From Methanogenium marinum (GTDB lineage: Archaea; Halobacteriota; Methanomicrobia; Methanomicrobiales; Methanomicrobiaceae), in the NCBI RefSeq assembly GCF_028912405.1, contig NZ_JAKELO010000002.1, forward strand, positions 372,001-436,000: a stretch of DNA of 64,000 bases, read 5' to 3'. Both the position numbers and the translations under genes were made by a program. Positions 25,572 to 36,000 of this stretch are shown in pieces; position 1 is the first letter of the stretch, and each line of letters opens with the position of its first letter. Under the pieces are notes generated by a model. It did not search any database and was not told the DNA's origin. It worked only from the letters and a program-made list of their open reading frames with translations.

Positions 25572-27446
25572 CTATTCCTTAAACCGATAACATTCTTCAG
25601 GAATCCGTATCTCAAAGCGGGCACCCATCCCTTTGGTTCCCGTCTCACGAATAGTCATGCCGGTGATTGAAAGGATTTCCTGAGCCAAAAAGAGCCCGTA
25701 TCCGGTGTTTTTGCCAATCTTTTTCCAGAATATTTTCTCCTTCATATTCTCCGGGACACCGCATCCGTCATCTTCAATACTAAGCAGACCCGCCCCATTC
25801 TCCTCACGGAATGATACCGTTATCCGGGTCACTGTTTCCCCGTGGCGCACCGCGTTGTCAAACAGATTGAAGATGACACGCTTCAAAAGCGGGTCCGCAT
25901 ACACCTCAAGGTTACTGGTGGAAATCTCTGTTGTAATCTGACGGAATGCAGTGCCTTCTGAAACTTCCGTTACCAATGACCCAAAATTCAGCCACTCTGC
26001 GGTCTTTGATCCTAAGAGTTCATACTCTCGGGTGAAGGTGATCTGATCCTCCATCGTCGCAACCACGTTGTCCATGATTCTCAGAGGCTGCTCTGCTTCC
26101 CCATCCTCTTTTAGATTTTCTTTGAGGAGAGCAGAAATCATCGAAAGGGCCCGAATCTGGTTGAGAAGATCATGGCGGGTAATACTCGAGAGCAGCCCCA
26201 GTTTCGTGTTTGCACTCATCAGTGATTTTTCTGCTTCCTGTGTCCGTTTCAGTTCAGAATCAAGGTCACCGGATGTCTTTTTCAGCATACAAATTTCAGA
26301 CTTCAGGCGCTCCACAAGCAGATTCACACTCCGCCGGAGTTTTTCGGTCTCCACTGACCCCGCCTCCTGTATCGGGTGATCCAGATGCCCTTCTGCGATA
26401 TAGTCGATATCTGATATAATCGCTTTTAATGGCCGTGTCAGGAAATAAGCGATATAATATGCAAAAAATACCCCGATACCAATCCCCAACAGACTAAGGG
26501 AAACCACATTGAACAGCAACATATTAAGAGAATCATGAAGGGGTTGTGTTGAAAAGACAATTTCACCAATAAGATCCATCTCAGAAGACGATGGGTATTG
26601 CTCGTTTTTAAGGTCAATAAAGATATACCGGGTGATTGTTTCATTCGTTTTATCGATGACATCAAAACCCGACCGGTCAGCAGACACCTGTTTCACATGT
26701 GCGAGAGTCTCCCCTTCTGCAGATACACCATGGCCTGCCACCCTGCGATAGGTGATATCAAATATGGAAACCTCAAGAAGAGAAGAGTCATCTCCCATCA
26801 GCATATCTGAAATGGCAGTGTATGGGAAGTTCTTGCGTCCCTCCATGAAAGAGTCAGACCAAAAGCTCAGTTCTAAGAGATACCGGTGATCCGGTGTGGG
26901 AAAATATGCATATTTTTTCTCCCCGGGACCAGAATAACTAGAGCAGACACGGTCTGCAGAAAACTCATTTCCCTCTCTGATAGCTGTGATTGATGCATAA
27001 AACTCAGGAATTGTGCTGAAATCAAATCCTTTTTCAAGCTCAAATGTGGTATATTCAATCACACCTTTTTCATTGATGACATAGAGTTCTACATCCCAGT
27101 CAGAATATTGCTGCATCCTTTTTTTCAGGGCATCAAGATCTATTAAGGACGGATCTCCACCTGCCTCATTATATGCCTCCAGAAACGGGGCGAATGCATC
27201 CTCCAGCTGCTGGTCATATGCTTTTTCATAGAGAGATAGCCCCTTGTCAGCAAGAATAGCAGAATGAGTAACTGATATTGCAGTCTGATCCATCTTTTCC
27301 TCAAACTGGCTGGTGATACTCTCTTCAACCGAGGTATAGAGGATTATTGAAACAGAGACTGTCAGGACGATAAATACAAGAAAGATGGCAAAAGCAAAGC
27401 TTGACTGGAGGGACAGTTGCTTTCTCTCATCTTTTTTCATTACCAT
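25572..27446 (-). CDS. Membrane sensor histidine kinase
   Basis: A 624-residue sensor kinase. Membrane segment at about residues 16-36, an extracytoplasmic sensor domain of about 250 residues (probably Cache-like), a second membrane segment near 300-320, a HAMP domain (TRPLKAIISDIDYIAEGHLD), a coiled linker, the phosphoacceptor helix SSITRHDLLNQIRALS, and a catalytic domain with NLFDNAVRHGE, IEDDGCGVPE and GYGLFLAQEI. The start is 27446 or 27440. No response regulator is adjacent, which is common in methanogens. A TATA-like AATATTAAAG lies about 25 bases upstream. Confidence 0.88.
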   Translation of the reverse strand: MVMKKDERKQLSLQSSFAFAIFLVFIVLTVSVSIILYTSVEESITSQFEEKMDQTAISVTHSAILADKGLSLYEKAYDQQLEDAFAPFLEAYNEAGGDPSLIDLDALKKRMQQYSDWDVELYVINEKGVIEYTTFELEKGFDFSTIPEFYASITAIREGNEFSADRVCSSYSGPGEKKYAYFPTPDHRYLLELSFWSDSFMEGRKNFPYTAISDMLMGDDSSLLEVSIFDITYRRVAGHGVSAEGETLAHVKQVSADRSGFDVIDKTNETITRYIFIDLKNEQYPSSSEMDLIGEIVFSTQPLHDSLNMLLFNVVSLSLLGIGIGVFFAYYIAYFLTRPLKAIISDIDYIAEGHLDHPIQEAGSVETEKLRRSVNLLVERLKSEICMLKKTSGDLDSELKRTQEAEKSLMSANTKLGLLSSITRHDLLNQIRALSMISALLKENLKEDGEAEQPLRIMDNVVATMEDQITFTREYELLGSKTAEWLNFGSLVTEVSEGTAFRQITTEISTSNLEVYADPLLKRVIFNLFDNAVRHGETVTRITVSFREENGAGLLSIEDDGCGVPENMKEKIFWKKIGKNTGYGLFLAQEILSITGMTIRETGTKGMGARFEIRIPEECYRFKE

Positions 27447-27631
27447 TTTTGGGTGATAGTATATCTTTAATATTTGTTTTCACAGATTAGCGCATCTCAG
27501 AAGAAGAAAACGCAAATCATTCCGTTTATCACCAAAAAATATCCCAAAATACGGTTTTCACAGTTCCACATTCTTTGCCTGCGGCATAACAATCCGAACA
27601 TTCATTGTTAAGAAGGGCAAAAAATCAGAGT

Positions 27632-28792
27632 ATGAAAAGTCCCTTCCATGTGATGCTGATACCAACCCTTGGCTGTCCCTCAAACTGCCATTACTGCTGG
27701 AGTTCCGAAGAGGACTCGCCAGTGATGAGCAGGGATACCATGCGGGATGTAGCCATCTGGCTCAAAAATTTTGATGACCGCCAGGTGACAATTACATTCC
27801 ATGGAGGAGAACCCCTGCTTGCAGGGGCAGACTTCTATCGTGAAGCATTCCCCCTCCTCTCAGAAGAACTATCACATCTGAAACCGGCGTTTGCAATTCA
27901 GACCAACCTCTGGCGGATGACACCTGAACTGGCACAGATATTTGCCACATACCACGTCCCAATCGGCTCCTCCATTGACGGGCCAAAAGAGGTCAACGAT
28001 GTGCAGAGAGGAGACGGATATTTTGACAAAACCATGCACGGTTACCGGGTTGCACGGGAAAACGGCCTTAATGTTCGGTTCATCTGCACCTTCACCTCAC
28101 AATCTGTTGAACACCGCGAAGAGATCTTCAATTTCTTCATGGAAAACGGTTTAGTCCTTAAACTACATCCGGCACTCCCGTCACTCAGAGGCGATGAACC
28201 GGAAAAATGGGCACTGGCACCTGAGAAATACGGGGACCTCCTTATTTTCCTCCTCGACAAATATCTGGAAAATCTGAACACTGCAGAAATAATGAACATA
28301 AACGATCTTTTCAAGTGTGTCTTCACACGTGTAGGAACCGTCTGCACCTTCAATGACTGCATGGGAAACACCTTTGCTGTCGGCCCCGAGGGCAACATCT
28401 ACCCCTGTTACCGGTTTGTGGGTATGCCAGAATGGGTGATGGGCAATGTCTCTGACCACCCGACAAAAGCAGATCTTGCAGAGTCCCGTGCATGGAAAGT
28501 GATGCATGCATTCAAAGACTTTGTAGATGAAAACTGCAAAGAATGCCCACATATCAAATATTGCCGTGGCGGATGTCCCTACAATGCCATCACCCCAACC
28601 GGAGGACGGGTAGAGGCAGTCGATCCCCACTGTCCTGCATACAAAATGATCTTTGATGAACTCAATGAGCGGTTAAACAAAGAACTCTTCGGGTCAGGAG
28701 CAATGGAGATGGGAATGGGCGGATCACGACGCCGACAGCAGAATAAAAAAGCAGGCATCATGGATTTAATGCAGAAAATTGTCTCAGAATAA
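27632..28792 (+). CDS. Radical SAM/SPASM peptide-modifying-type enzyme
   Basis: A 386-residue radical SAM protein. The cluster motif is CPSNCHYCW (CxxxCxxC) near residue 15, followed by TFHGGEPLLAG. The C-terminal SPASM-like region has cysteines at CTFNDCMGN, YPCYRF and CKECPHIKYCRGGCPYNA, enough for auxiliary [4Fe-4S] clusters. The layout resembles anaerobic sulfatase-maturase-like and methanogen peptide-modifying enzymes (the Mhun_1560-type family). I use the ATG at 27632 since the cluster motif begins 15 residues later. No sulfatase is in the window; a short cysteine-containing ORF lies at its 3' end on the other strand. Confidence 0.82.
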   Translation: MKSPFHVMLIPTLGCPSNCHYCWSSEEDSPVMSRDTMRDVAIWLKNFDDRQVTITFHGGEPLLAGADFYREAFPLLSEELSHLKPAFAIQTNLWRMTPELAQIFATYHVPIGSSIDGPKEVNDVQRGDGYFDKTMHGYRVARENGLNVRFICTFTSQSVEHREEIFNFFMENGLVLKLHPALPSLRGDEPEKWALAPEKYGDLLIFLLDKYLENLNTAEIMNINDLFKCVFTRVGTVCTFNDCMGNTFAVGPEGNIYPCYRFVGMPEWVMGNVSDHPTKADLAESRAWKVMHAFKDFVDENCKECPHIKYCRGGCPYNAITPTGGRVEAVDPHCPAYKMIFDELNERLNKELFGSGAMEMGMGGSRRRQQNKKAGIMDLMQKIVSE

Positions 28793-28942
28793 CCCGTTTT
28801 TCCTTTTTTTTAGCTCTTCAATGGAATGATCATTCGTATGAGCTACGCTTCCTGTGATGGGGAATTTCCCTTCATAACCTGAACAGCACCTGTTTTTAAG
28901 TGAGATACAGGGAAAACCAAAAGCCCCTGAAATGTCAGGCAT
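28784..28942 (-). CDS. Possible small cysteine peptide beside radical SAM gene
   Basis: A 52-residue frame whose 3' end overlaps the radical SAM stop on the opposite strand. It contains FPCISLKNRCCSGYEGKFP and ends EELKKRKNGLF. The frame stays open to 29014. It has protein-like composition with three Cys and is near a peptide-modifying-type enzyme, but no ribosome binding site or TATA box is evident and a neighbouring minus-strand frame (to 29120) also reads protein-like, so it could be the end of a frameshifted relic. Confidence 0.3.
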   Translation of the reverse strand: MPDISGAFGFPCISLKNRCCSGYEGKFPITGSVAHTNDHSIEELKKRKNGLF

Positions 28943-29080
28943 ATCTGATTCGTACAGAACATGGAAATTCACTACCAAACCCTTCAAAAACCAGCAATAG
29001 TTCACTATAATCAATTAACATATCACAGAAGTTTCGATGAACCTTTAACATGGAAAATCTGATTGTATGGTTGAAACACC

Positions 29081-30775
29081 ATGACAACAGGGAACCGGCC
29101 AATAACCCGGAGGGTATCATTCATCACACTATTGACGATATTATTCCTCCTTTGCTGCGCGACTGGCATCGCTGCTGCTCAGACCACGACAGAACCATGG
29201 ACGCTTACCCTCACCGGGTACGGGACACAGACCATCACCGCAGATGAATTTTCAGCGATGAAGGCTGACTGCGGTACCACATTCACCGACACGGATGGGA
29301 ATGTGTACTCCGGTGTACCTCTCACAACTCTCATCGGTATCGTGGACGACGCTGAAACGGAGACCTTCAACACAACTCGCGCAGGAGCCGGCTACAGTAT
29401 CATCATCCGGGCATCTGACTGGCATGACCGGATATTTGCAGCAGAAGACCTGACAGAGACAGGCTTCTGTGTGGCAGATACGGTGAACGACGGACCGCTG
29501 CCGGAGCAGGACGGGGACATTAAGATTGCACCGCTCATTCTTGTAGGAAAAGACGTTTTGCAGGGTATGAGTATTGGAAATATCATGGACATTACCCTCG
29601 CCGGTGCTTCAATTTCCGGTGAAAAAGAAGAGACAGTGACAATAACCATTCTCCGGTATGACAAAGAAGGCGGGACCATCCTCAACGCCACCACCAAAGA
29701 CTGCCGATGGATGGAAGAAAATCTCCCGGTTTATGGAGATGGAACAACCACCTACCGCTACCAGGGACCTACCTTTGATACCGCCGATCTCTGGAATCCT
29801 ACTGAAGATAAAAACCTTGAAAAGGTGAAAGATGAGCCAATGGGCACTGCCATCAGTGACCTCTGTAATCTGGTAGGCGGCATGCAGGAAGGGGACGAAC
29901 TCCGAATGACTGCCACAGACGGGTATGTCGTTGAACTGATGTATGAAAACATCTACATACCAAACGAAAAGCAGGGCACCGCAATTTTGGCATGGCATAC
30001 CAAAAAAGAGGGATTTGTTCCGGAATATACCGGCGGCCCTGCTCTCTTTTTCCTCGCAGATGACCATGTATTCGGCAACCAGGACATGAAAGAATGCACA
30101 GACCCCGGATACTGGCGGTTCTACTGGTGTTCAGGGACTGAATACCCATCTGCAGCAGGACTTGCTGTTCGCAATGTTGAGAAAATGGAGATATACCCCC
30201 GCCCTGAAGCAGACTGGGAGCTGAACCTCAGTGGATATCTTACCTCACCCATCTCAAAGAAGGGATTCGAACAGGGACTTGCCTGCGGCACTCGTGCACA
30301 GGGGCATCTTGCAACATACACCGACAATGACGGGCATGTCTGGAGTGGTATGCCACTCTACCGGCTTGTTGGATGGGTGGATGATGCATGCCAGCATGAT
30401 GAGAACCTTGTTAACAACAAGGCATACAACATGACCCTTGCTGAAAATAATGCCTATACCGTTATTCTCGGGAACAGTGACGGAAAGACGGTATCCTTCA
30501 CCTCACGTGAAATAATGAAGAGCATGGACTACATCGTCGTAAATCAGGCAGACGGTCACACTTTCAGTACGGAAGGCGACATCTGGCCTCTGGCACTACG
30601 GGGGGAGTCGGTCCCGGCAGAGAAAGAAATCAATGGCATAACGACAATCACCCTTGACTACGGAGACAGTTCATCAGGCAATACAGAATCCAGTGCAATC
30701 CCCACACCCTTCCCATTATTTGCTGCACTGGCAGGGGCATCCCTCGCGGAATTCATCAGGCACAAAAGAGAGTAA
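29081..30775 (+). CDS. Secreted protein with sulfite-oxidase-like domains
   Basis: A 564-residue exported protein. The signal peptide is clear (ITLLTILFLLCCATGIAAAQ). Two similar domains, about residues 32-185 and 380-535, share the pattern W-L-L-GY, SGVPL/SGMPL, and a late I-D-GD-PLAL-type motif; they resemble the oxidoreductase molybdopterin-binding fold, but the cofactor cysteine is not evident, so this is probably a binding version. A C-terminal hydrophobic stretch PFPLFAALAGASLAEF followed by RHKRE looks like a membrane anchor or sorting tail. Function unknown. A T-run follows at 30788. Confidence 0.65.
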   Translation: MTTGNRPITRRVSFITLLTILFLLCCATGIAAAQTTTEPWTLTLTGYGTQTITADEFSAMKADCGTTFTDTDGNVYSGVPLTTLIGIVDDAETETFNTTRAGAGYSIIIRASDWHDRIFAAEDLTETGFCVADTVNDGPLPEQDGDIKIAPLILVGKDVLQGMSIGNIMDITLAGASISGEKEETVTITILRYDKEGGTILNATTKDCRWMEENLPVYGDGTTTYRYQGPTFDTADLWNPTEDKNLEKVKDEPMGTAISDLCNLVGGMQEGDELRMTATDGYVVELMYENIYIPNEKQGTAILAWHTKKEGFVPEYTGGPALFFLADDHVFGNQDMKECTDPGYWRFYWCSGTEYPSAAGLAVRNVEKMEIYPRPEADWELNLSGYLTSPISKKGFEQGLACGTRAQGHLATYTDNDGHVWSGMPLYRLVGWVDDACQHDENLVNNKAYNMTLAENNAYTVILGNSDGKTVSFTSREIMKSMDYIVVNQADGHTFSTEGDIWPLALRGESVPAEKEINGITTITLDYGDSSSGNTESSAIPTPFPLFAALAGASLAEFIRHKRE

Positions 30776-30912
30776 AATACCAGAACCCCCCTTTTTTTAA
30801 ATCATATACAAAGACAATTGACAAAGACAATTCAGACCATCTCCGGCTTCTCCAAACCATTGTTCGTGACTCCACAGGCCCAACCCCTCGTTCCGAAGGT
30901 GTGAATATTCTA

Positions 30913-31011
30913 TTAAATGCCAATTATATTTTGTTTATCAAGTGCGAATTTTTTGATACTTATTGCTGCAATGATAACCGCATCATAATTGATGCAGGGA
31001 ATTTTTGTCAT
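30913..31011 (-). pseudogene. Truncated hicA-like toxin relic
   Basis: A 32-codon frame starting MTKIPCINYDAVIIAA on the minus strand resembles the N-terminus of HicA (mRNA interferase) proteins such as MTKLP...YDDVIKAL, but the catalytic GSH segment is absent. It follows a hicB-like fragment on the same strand, the usual toxin-antitoxin pairing. The identification is weak alone and gains support from that neighbour. Confidence 0.35.
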
Positions 31012-31075
31012 ACCACAATTTCTCAACCTGCTCGGCTGAGTCACTGAAAACCCATCATCAACAATCTGGTTCCAG

Positions 31076-31195
31076 TTAGAGAGCAATAGCTTCCCTGATA
31101 TTCTCTAAAGCCTCTTCACGCGTATCCCCCTCACTGATGCAGCCAGGAAGTGCTGGTACAACAACGGTATACCCCCCTTCAAAAAAAGCACACAT
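31076..31195 (-). pseudogene. Truncated hicB antitoxin relic
   Basis: A 39-codon frame on the minus strand contains EGGYTVVVPALPGC followed by ISEGDTREEALENIREAIAL and a stop. This is the HicB core signature (GGY-V-VPxLPGC-S-GDT-EEAL-NI-EAI). The usual N-terminal strand is reduced to five residues and the C-terminal extension is missing, so the gene is truncated or decayed. Together with the hicA-like fragment downstream it is a dead hicBA locus. Confidence 0.7.
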
Positions 31196-31248
31196 TAAAA
31201 AAAAGAGGGAATGAACCCGATGGGATCACATCGGGAGTTTATTCATCC

Positions 31249-32688
31249 CTATTTGTTCTGTCTCCTGCTGATGAGGAGACCGCCCACCGCAACAAGTGCG
31301 ACAATAAGGAGACCCCAGAGCCAGAGGGAGGAACTGCCTGATGACCCGGCAGGTATTCCGGCGGTATCCGTCGGCAGAGCCACTTCCGGCACCACTTCTG
31401 CAAAGAGTGCATAGGTGCTGAAATGATCAATCTGAATCGTAATTGTTCGGTTGCCGGCATCAGCCACTCCTGCAAGAACCTCCCATTCACCGGACGTGCT
31501 GTTGAACCATGCAGCCTGTGCTTCGTCTCCATAGGCATCCCATTCCTCCTCGGAAAGGCTGAATGTCAGGGTAATTGCCGGGGTGAAGGACACTCCCTCA
31601 GGCGTGCAGGCGTAAGCATACAATGCCCGTGAGTGTTCAATTAGTCCGATGGTTCCGGGCGATGGAATGGTTGTGACCGGCACTGCAACGATGCTGATGT
31701 TTTCCTGCAGAATGCCTGAGGCATCCCGTGCGGTGACACCGGCATCGATGGTAAGGTATCCGGAGGTGTCATCCGCCCAGATTGTCACTGGCCTTTGTGT
31801 TGCACCGTCTGGACCCACCGGAAGCCTGGCTGTCCCGGTAAACTCATTGGGGTTTGCCACTGCCGGTGTGGATGGTGTTGTCACCGTCGACTCCGGGGTA
31901 GGTATGGCCGTCGTCAGAACCGGTGTTGGTGTTGGCGTTGGTGTTGGCGTTTGTTTCACAAACGGTGTCGAATCATCACTGTTTCCGCCATCATTCGGAT
32001 AAGAAACAGTGACAAAGCGCTCTTTCTCCGCAGTTTTGCTGCCATAGACATTCGTGGCGGTCAGCGATACTGAGTATACACCCGCACACTCGTAGGTGTG
32101 CACCGGGTTCTGCTCGACAGAGGTATCTCCGTCACCGAATTCCCAGAGCCATGCGGACGGACTCTCGGTGGTCTCGTCAGTGAACGTGACCGTGAGCGGA
32201 GCGTATCCGGTGACCGGTGTTGCCGTGAAATCGACGGTCATCGGGTTGGTGACGGTGATGTATCCCACCTCTTCTGTGGTATCCTCATCCACGACATTCG
32301 TGATGGTGAGAGAGACGTCATACTCCCCAACGGCGGTGTAGGTGTGCACCGGATTCTGCTCCACATATGTATTTCCGTCACCGAAATCCCAGAACCATGA
32401 TGCAGGATGACCACCTGAATAATCATAGAACTGCACCGGGAGCGGGGCAGTGCCCTCTGTCGGAATGGCAGAGAATACAGCCCAGGGATCGTCATTCAGG
32501 GTGAATGACACGAGCGACTTGAATGAGAATCCGTCCGGTGAAAGGCCGGTGAAGGTGTAGATGCCGTCTGCGTAGGTGTAGGTCGTTTCAAGGAAGGAGA
32601 TGGTGCCATCATCCGTCATACTGAGAATGGTGAAATTGTCCGCACCTCCCCAGGCATTCACATACACGTTCCTGGAAGCACTCATCAC
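31249..32688 (-). pseudogene. C-terminal part of broken PKD surface protein
   Basis: The frame (479 codons from the first ATG, open further upstream with TVTDAYIV) encodes a beta-rich region, two PKD domains (FWDFGDGNTYVEQNPVHTY and WLWEFGDGDTSVEQNPVHTY), a PTPTPTPTP linker, a further beta domain and a C-terminal membrane helix (LWLWGLLIVALVAVGGLLI) followed by SRRQNK. It has no signal peptide. The bases just upstream contain coding-like sequence scattered over all three frames, so this is the end of a larger surface protein separated by frameshifts. A poly-T terminator lies at about 31181-31205 on its downstream side. Confidence 0.7.
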
Positions 32689-33095
32689 AATGTACGCATC
32701 GGTGACCGTAATTCGCCTAAAGCGGATTTATCTGATATCCATGTGTAGGCCACCTCTTCGAGTTCTGCTCACCTTCTGATCCAGAACAGCCAAGCTGGAA
32801 GAGCCGGCCCATTGTTTCATTCACCGCACCACGGGTGATGGTGACATTGAGCCCGGTGTCCGGGTCTTGTCAGAGCAGAGAGGGAACCGGATATATCAGC
32901 ACTGATACCGGTGGTAAACATTGCCCACATCACCACCGAGGTCAGCAGCGACCGGATATGTTTCCAATCTCTGCCCCCGGTGCATTCATCCGGTCCATTC
33001 AGAGGAGACATTCTCCAGTCCGTCTGTCCGGATGGTGATATCAATGCCGGGGTTACGTACGAGAATGGTTGTGTTGTCAGTCTGTGACTGATCGC
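32689..33095 (-). pseudogene. Frameshifted zone between giant gene and PKD fragment
   Basis: Coding-like polypeptide moves between frames: after residues ENQNAI of the giant protein, frame two continues SQTDNTTILVRNPGIDITIR and ends at a stop (32986-32988); then NAPGAEIGNISG; then DTGLNVTITRGAVNETMGRL until a stop at 32716-32718; then VAYTWISDKSALGELR; then TVTDAYIV, which joins the PKD fragment. At least four indels in 400 bases are needed. Either the gene has decayed or the sequence is locally wrong. Confidence 0.6.
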
Positions 33096-36000
33096 ATTCT
33101 GATTTTCTGCAAGATTGATGGACACTTCCTGCGTGTCATCGTCGAATGTCATGTTCGCAACGGTGACCGGCTGATCATCCATGAGTGAAGCATGAACCGG
33201 CGTGATGGAAATATAACCGGGTTTCAGATCATCGAAACGATAGGTGGCGTTGTCCCGTGTCCAGCAGGGGTTTATCAGCCGGATCTCATATTCACCGGGC
33301 AGTCCGTTTGAGTGCACACTGATGTCAATGAGCGGGATGGATTCAATTCCGGTGATCGTGTCCGGAGATGTTGCACTGACTTTGAGCCAGCCATTTTCAT
33401 TTTTGATAACGGAGTCAACCAATAATCCGGAGATGGTGCCATTTGCCCGGACATCAGTCACTGACATAACGGTCCGGTTGAACTCCATGATGAAGGAGAG
33501 GTTTTTCACGTCATTGAGGGCGGATGCACTGACAGTCAGGTATTTTGAGGATTCAACAGGCAGGGTGCCGTTGGGTGCTCCAATAGTGGTCCGGGCTTCA
33601 ACGTTTATTGCACCGTCTTCCCGGACGACGGGGAAGTCCTGTCCGGATTTTTGGGATTTTGCATCCGTGATGGTCAGTGCCGCAGTCTCTCTGAGTCCGG
33701 CAATCGTTTCTGTTGCCCGGAAGGTGATGTCAGCCACCGGAGCAGCTGTGTCTGAGGTGATGCCTTCTCCATCAGATAATTCAACCGTAACAAGACCCTG
33801 TATGTTGTCAATTGTTATCTCAAAATCTGCCTCCTGAACAAGGGATGCCGGGGCAATATCCTCTACCGTAACCAGTGCCGGATCATAGGTGGTGGCAAAG
33901 CTGAGTTCGGTAATAGTATCGAGGTTATCTGCAGTAACAGAGAATTCGGCAGTTTCATTGGCGGGGATTCTGCCCGTCGGGGCGATGAGCTCTACCGCTG
34001 GTGTGCCACTGACAACGACGCAATCTGTTATGGTAACTGTGGCATCGCCATATGAGTTCGCAACAGTCAGGCTGACATCATATGCACCTTCGCGGGTGTA
34101 GATGTGCACCGGGTTCTGATTTGCAGAGTGATTTCCATCGCCAAACGACCAGTTCCAGAGTCCGGGATCACCAGTGGAGGTGTCAGTGAAGGTGACCGGA
34201 AGTGGTGCGTCACCAGACACCGGAGTGGCGGTGAAGGAGGGGACGGGTTTTGAACCGGTCGGAGTGAGAGTGAAGAAGACATTTTCGGTCTGGTTTTCTG
34301 ACACAATGGCACTCTGAATGGTAGTATTATAGTACAGCGGTTTTACCAGCCGGATGTCATGGGTGCCGACCGGGATGTCGGGGAGGGTGGTGTTGGTAAG
34401 AACAGTGGTGTTGCAGCCATCCAGCCAGATCCAGGCTTCATCGGGTGTTGAGGTGACAAAAATATTTCCGGTGTCATGGGTCAGTTCGAAGAAGACATCG
34501 GTGACGTCGTCTTTTTCCACGTTCACACTTCTGACGGTAGGTATGATGTACCCGGATTTTTCCACCGTGATTGTGTACTGCCCGGTGGATACATCTGTGA
34601 GAGTAGTATTGGTGACTTCACTGGTATCTTCGCCATCAAGGAGGATTGTGGCGTTTGCCGGTGTTGAACTGACACGGAGCGTTCCGACCTGCTGGAGAAG
34701 GAGGAAACTCACATCTTCGGTTTCATCTTTGGCGAGGGTGACAGTCCGGCTGGCAGAATCGTAACCAGCCAGTGCAACAGTGACGTTGTAGGTGCCAATC
34801 GGTTTGTCATCGAGGATGACATTCGTGAGGGAACCGGTAGCGGTTCCGTTCAGGTAAACGCTTGCTCCTTCAGGAACTGAATTCACATTGAGTGTTCCAA
34901 GCTGCTGGGCAAGAGTGAAACTCACATCTTCGGTTTCGTCTTTGGACAAGGTGACAGTCCGGCTGGCAGAATCATAACCAGCCAGTGCAACTGTGACATT
35001 GTAGGTGCCAATCGGTTTGTCATCGAGGGTGACGTTCGTGAGGAAAACAGTATCAGTGCCGTTCAGGTAGACACTTGCACCAGATGGAATGGAATTGACC
35101 TGTAAAGTCCCGACCTGGTGTTCAAGGAGGAAACTCACATCTTCGGTTTCGTCTTTGGACAAGGTAACTGTCCGGCTGGCAGAATCGTAACCAGCCAGTG
35201 CAACTGTCACATTGTAGGTTCCAACAGGTTTGCCATCGAGGATGACATTCGTGAGGGAACCGGTAGCGGTTCCGTTCAGGTAAACGCTTGCTCCTTCAGG
35301 AACTGAATTCACATTGAGTGTTCCAAGCTGCTGGGCAAGAGTGAAACTCACATCTTCGGTTTCGTCTTTGGACAAGGTGACAGTCCGGCTGGCAGAATCA
35401 TAACCAGCCAGTGCAACTGTGACATTGTAGGTGCCAATCGGTTTGTCATCGAGGGTGACGTTCGTGAGGAAAACAGTATCAGTGCCGTTCAGGTAGACAC
35501 TTGCACCAGATGGAATGGAATTAACCTGTAAAGTCCCGACCTGGTGTTCAAGGAGGAAACTCACATCTTCGGTTTCGTCTTTGGACAAGGTAACTGTCCG
35601 GCTGGCAGAATCGTAACCAGCCAGTGCAACTGTCACATTGTAGGTTCCAACAGGTTTGCCATCGAATGTGACATTCGTGATTTCATCGGTATCAGTGCCG
35701 TTCAGGTAAACGCTTGCTCCTTCAGGAACAGAATTCACATTGAGCGTTCCGACCTGGTGTTCAAGGAGGAAACTCACATCTTCGGTTTCGTCTTTGGACA
35801 AGGTAACTGTCCGGCTGGCAGAATCATACCCGTCCAGTGCAACTGTCACATTGTAGGTTCCAACAGGTTTGCCATCGAATGTGACATTCGTGAGTTTACT
35901 GGTGTCAGTGCCATTCAGGTAGACACTTGCTCCTGCTGGAACTGAATTCACATTGAGTGTTCCAAGCTGCTGTGCCAGAGTGAAACTCACATCTTTTGTT

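Noticed and set aside
31182..31205. Poly-A run read as possible promoter element
   Set aside because: It lies downstream of the PKD fragment on the minus strand as a T-run and fits a terminator better.
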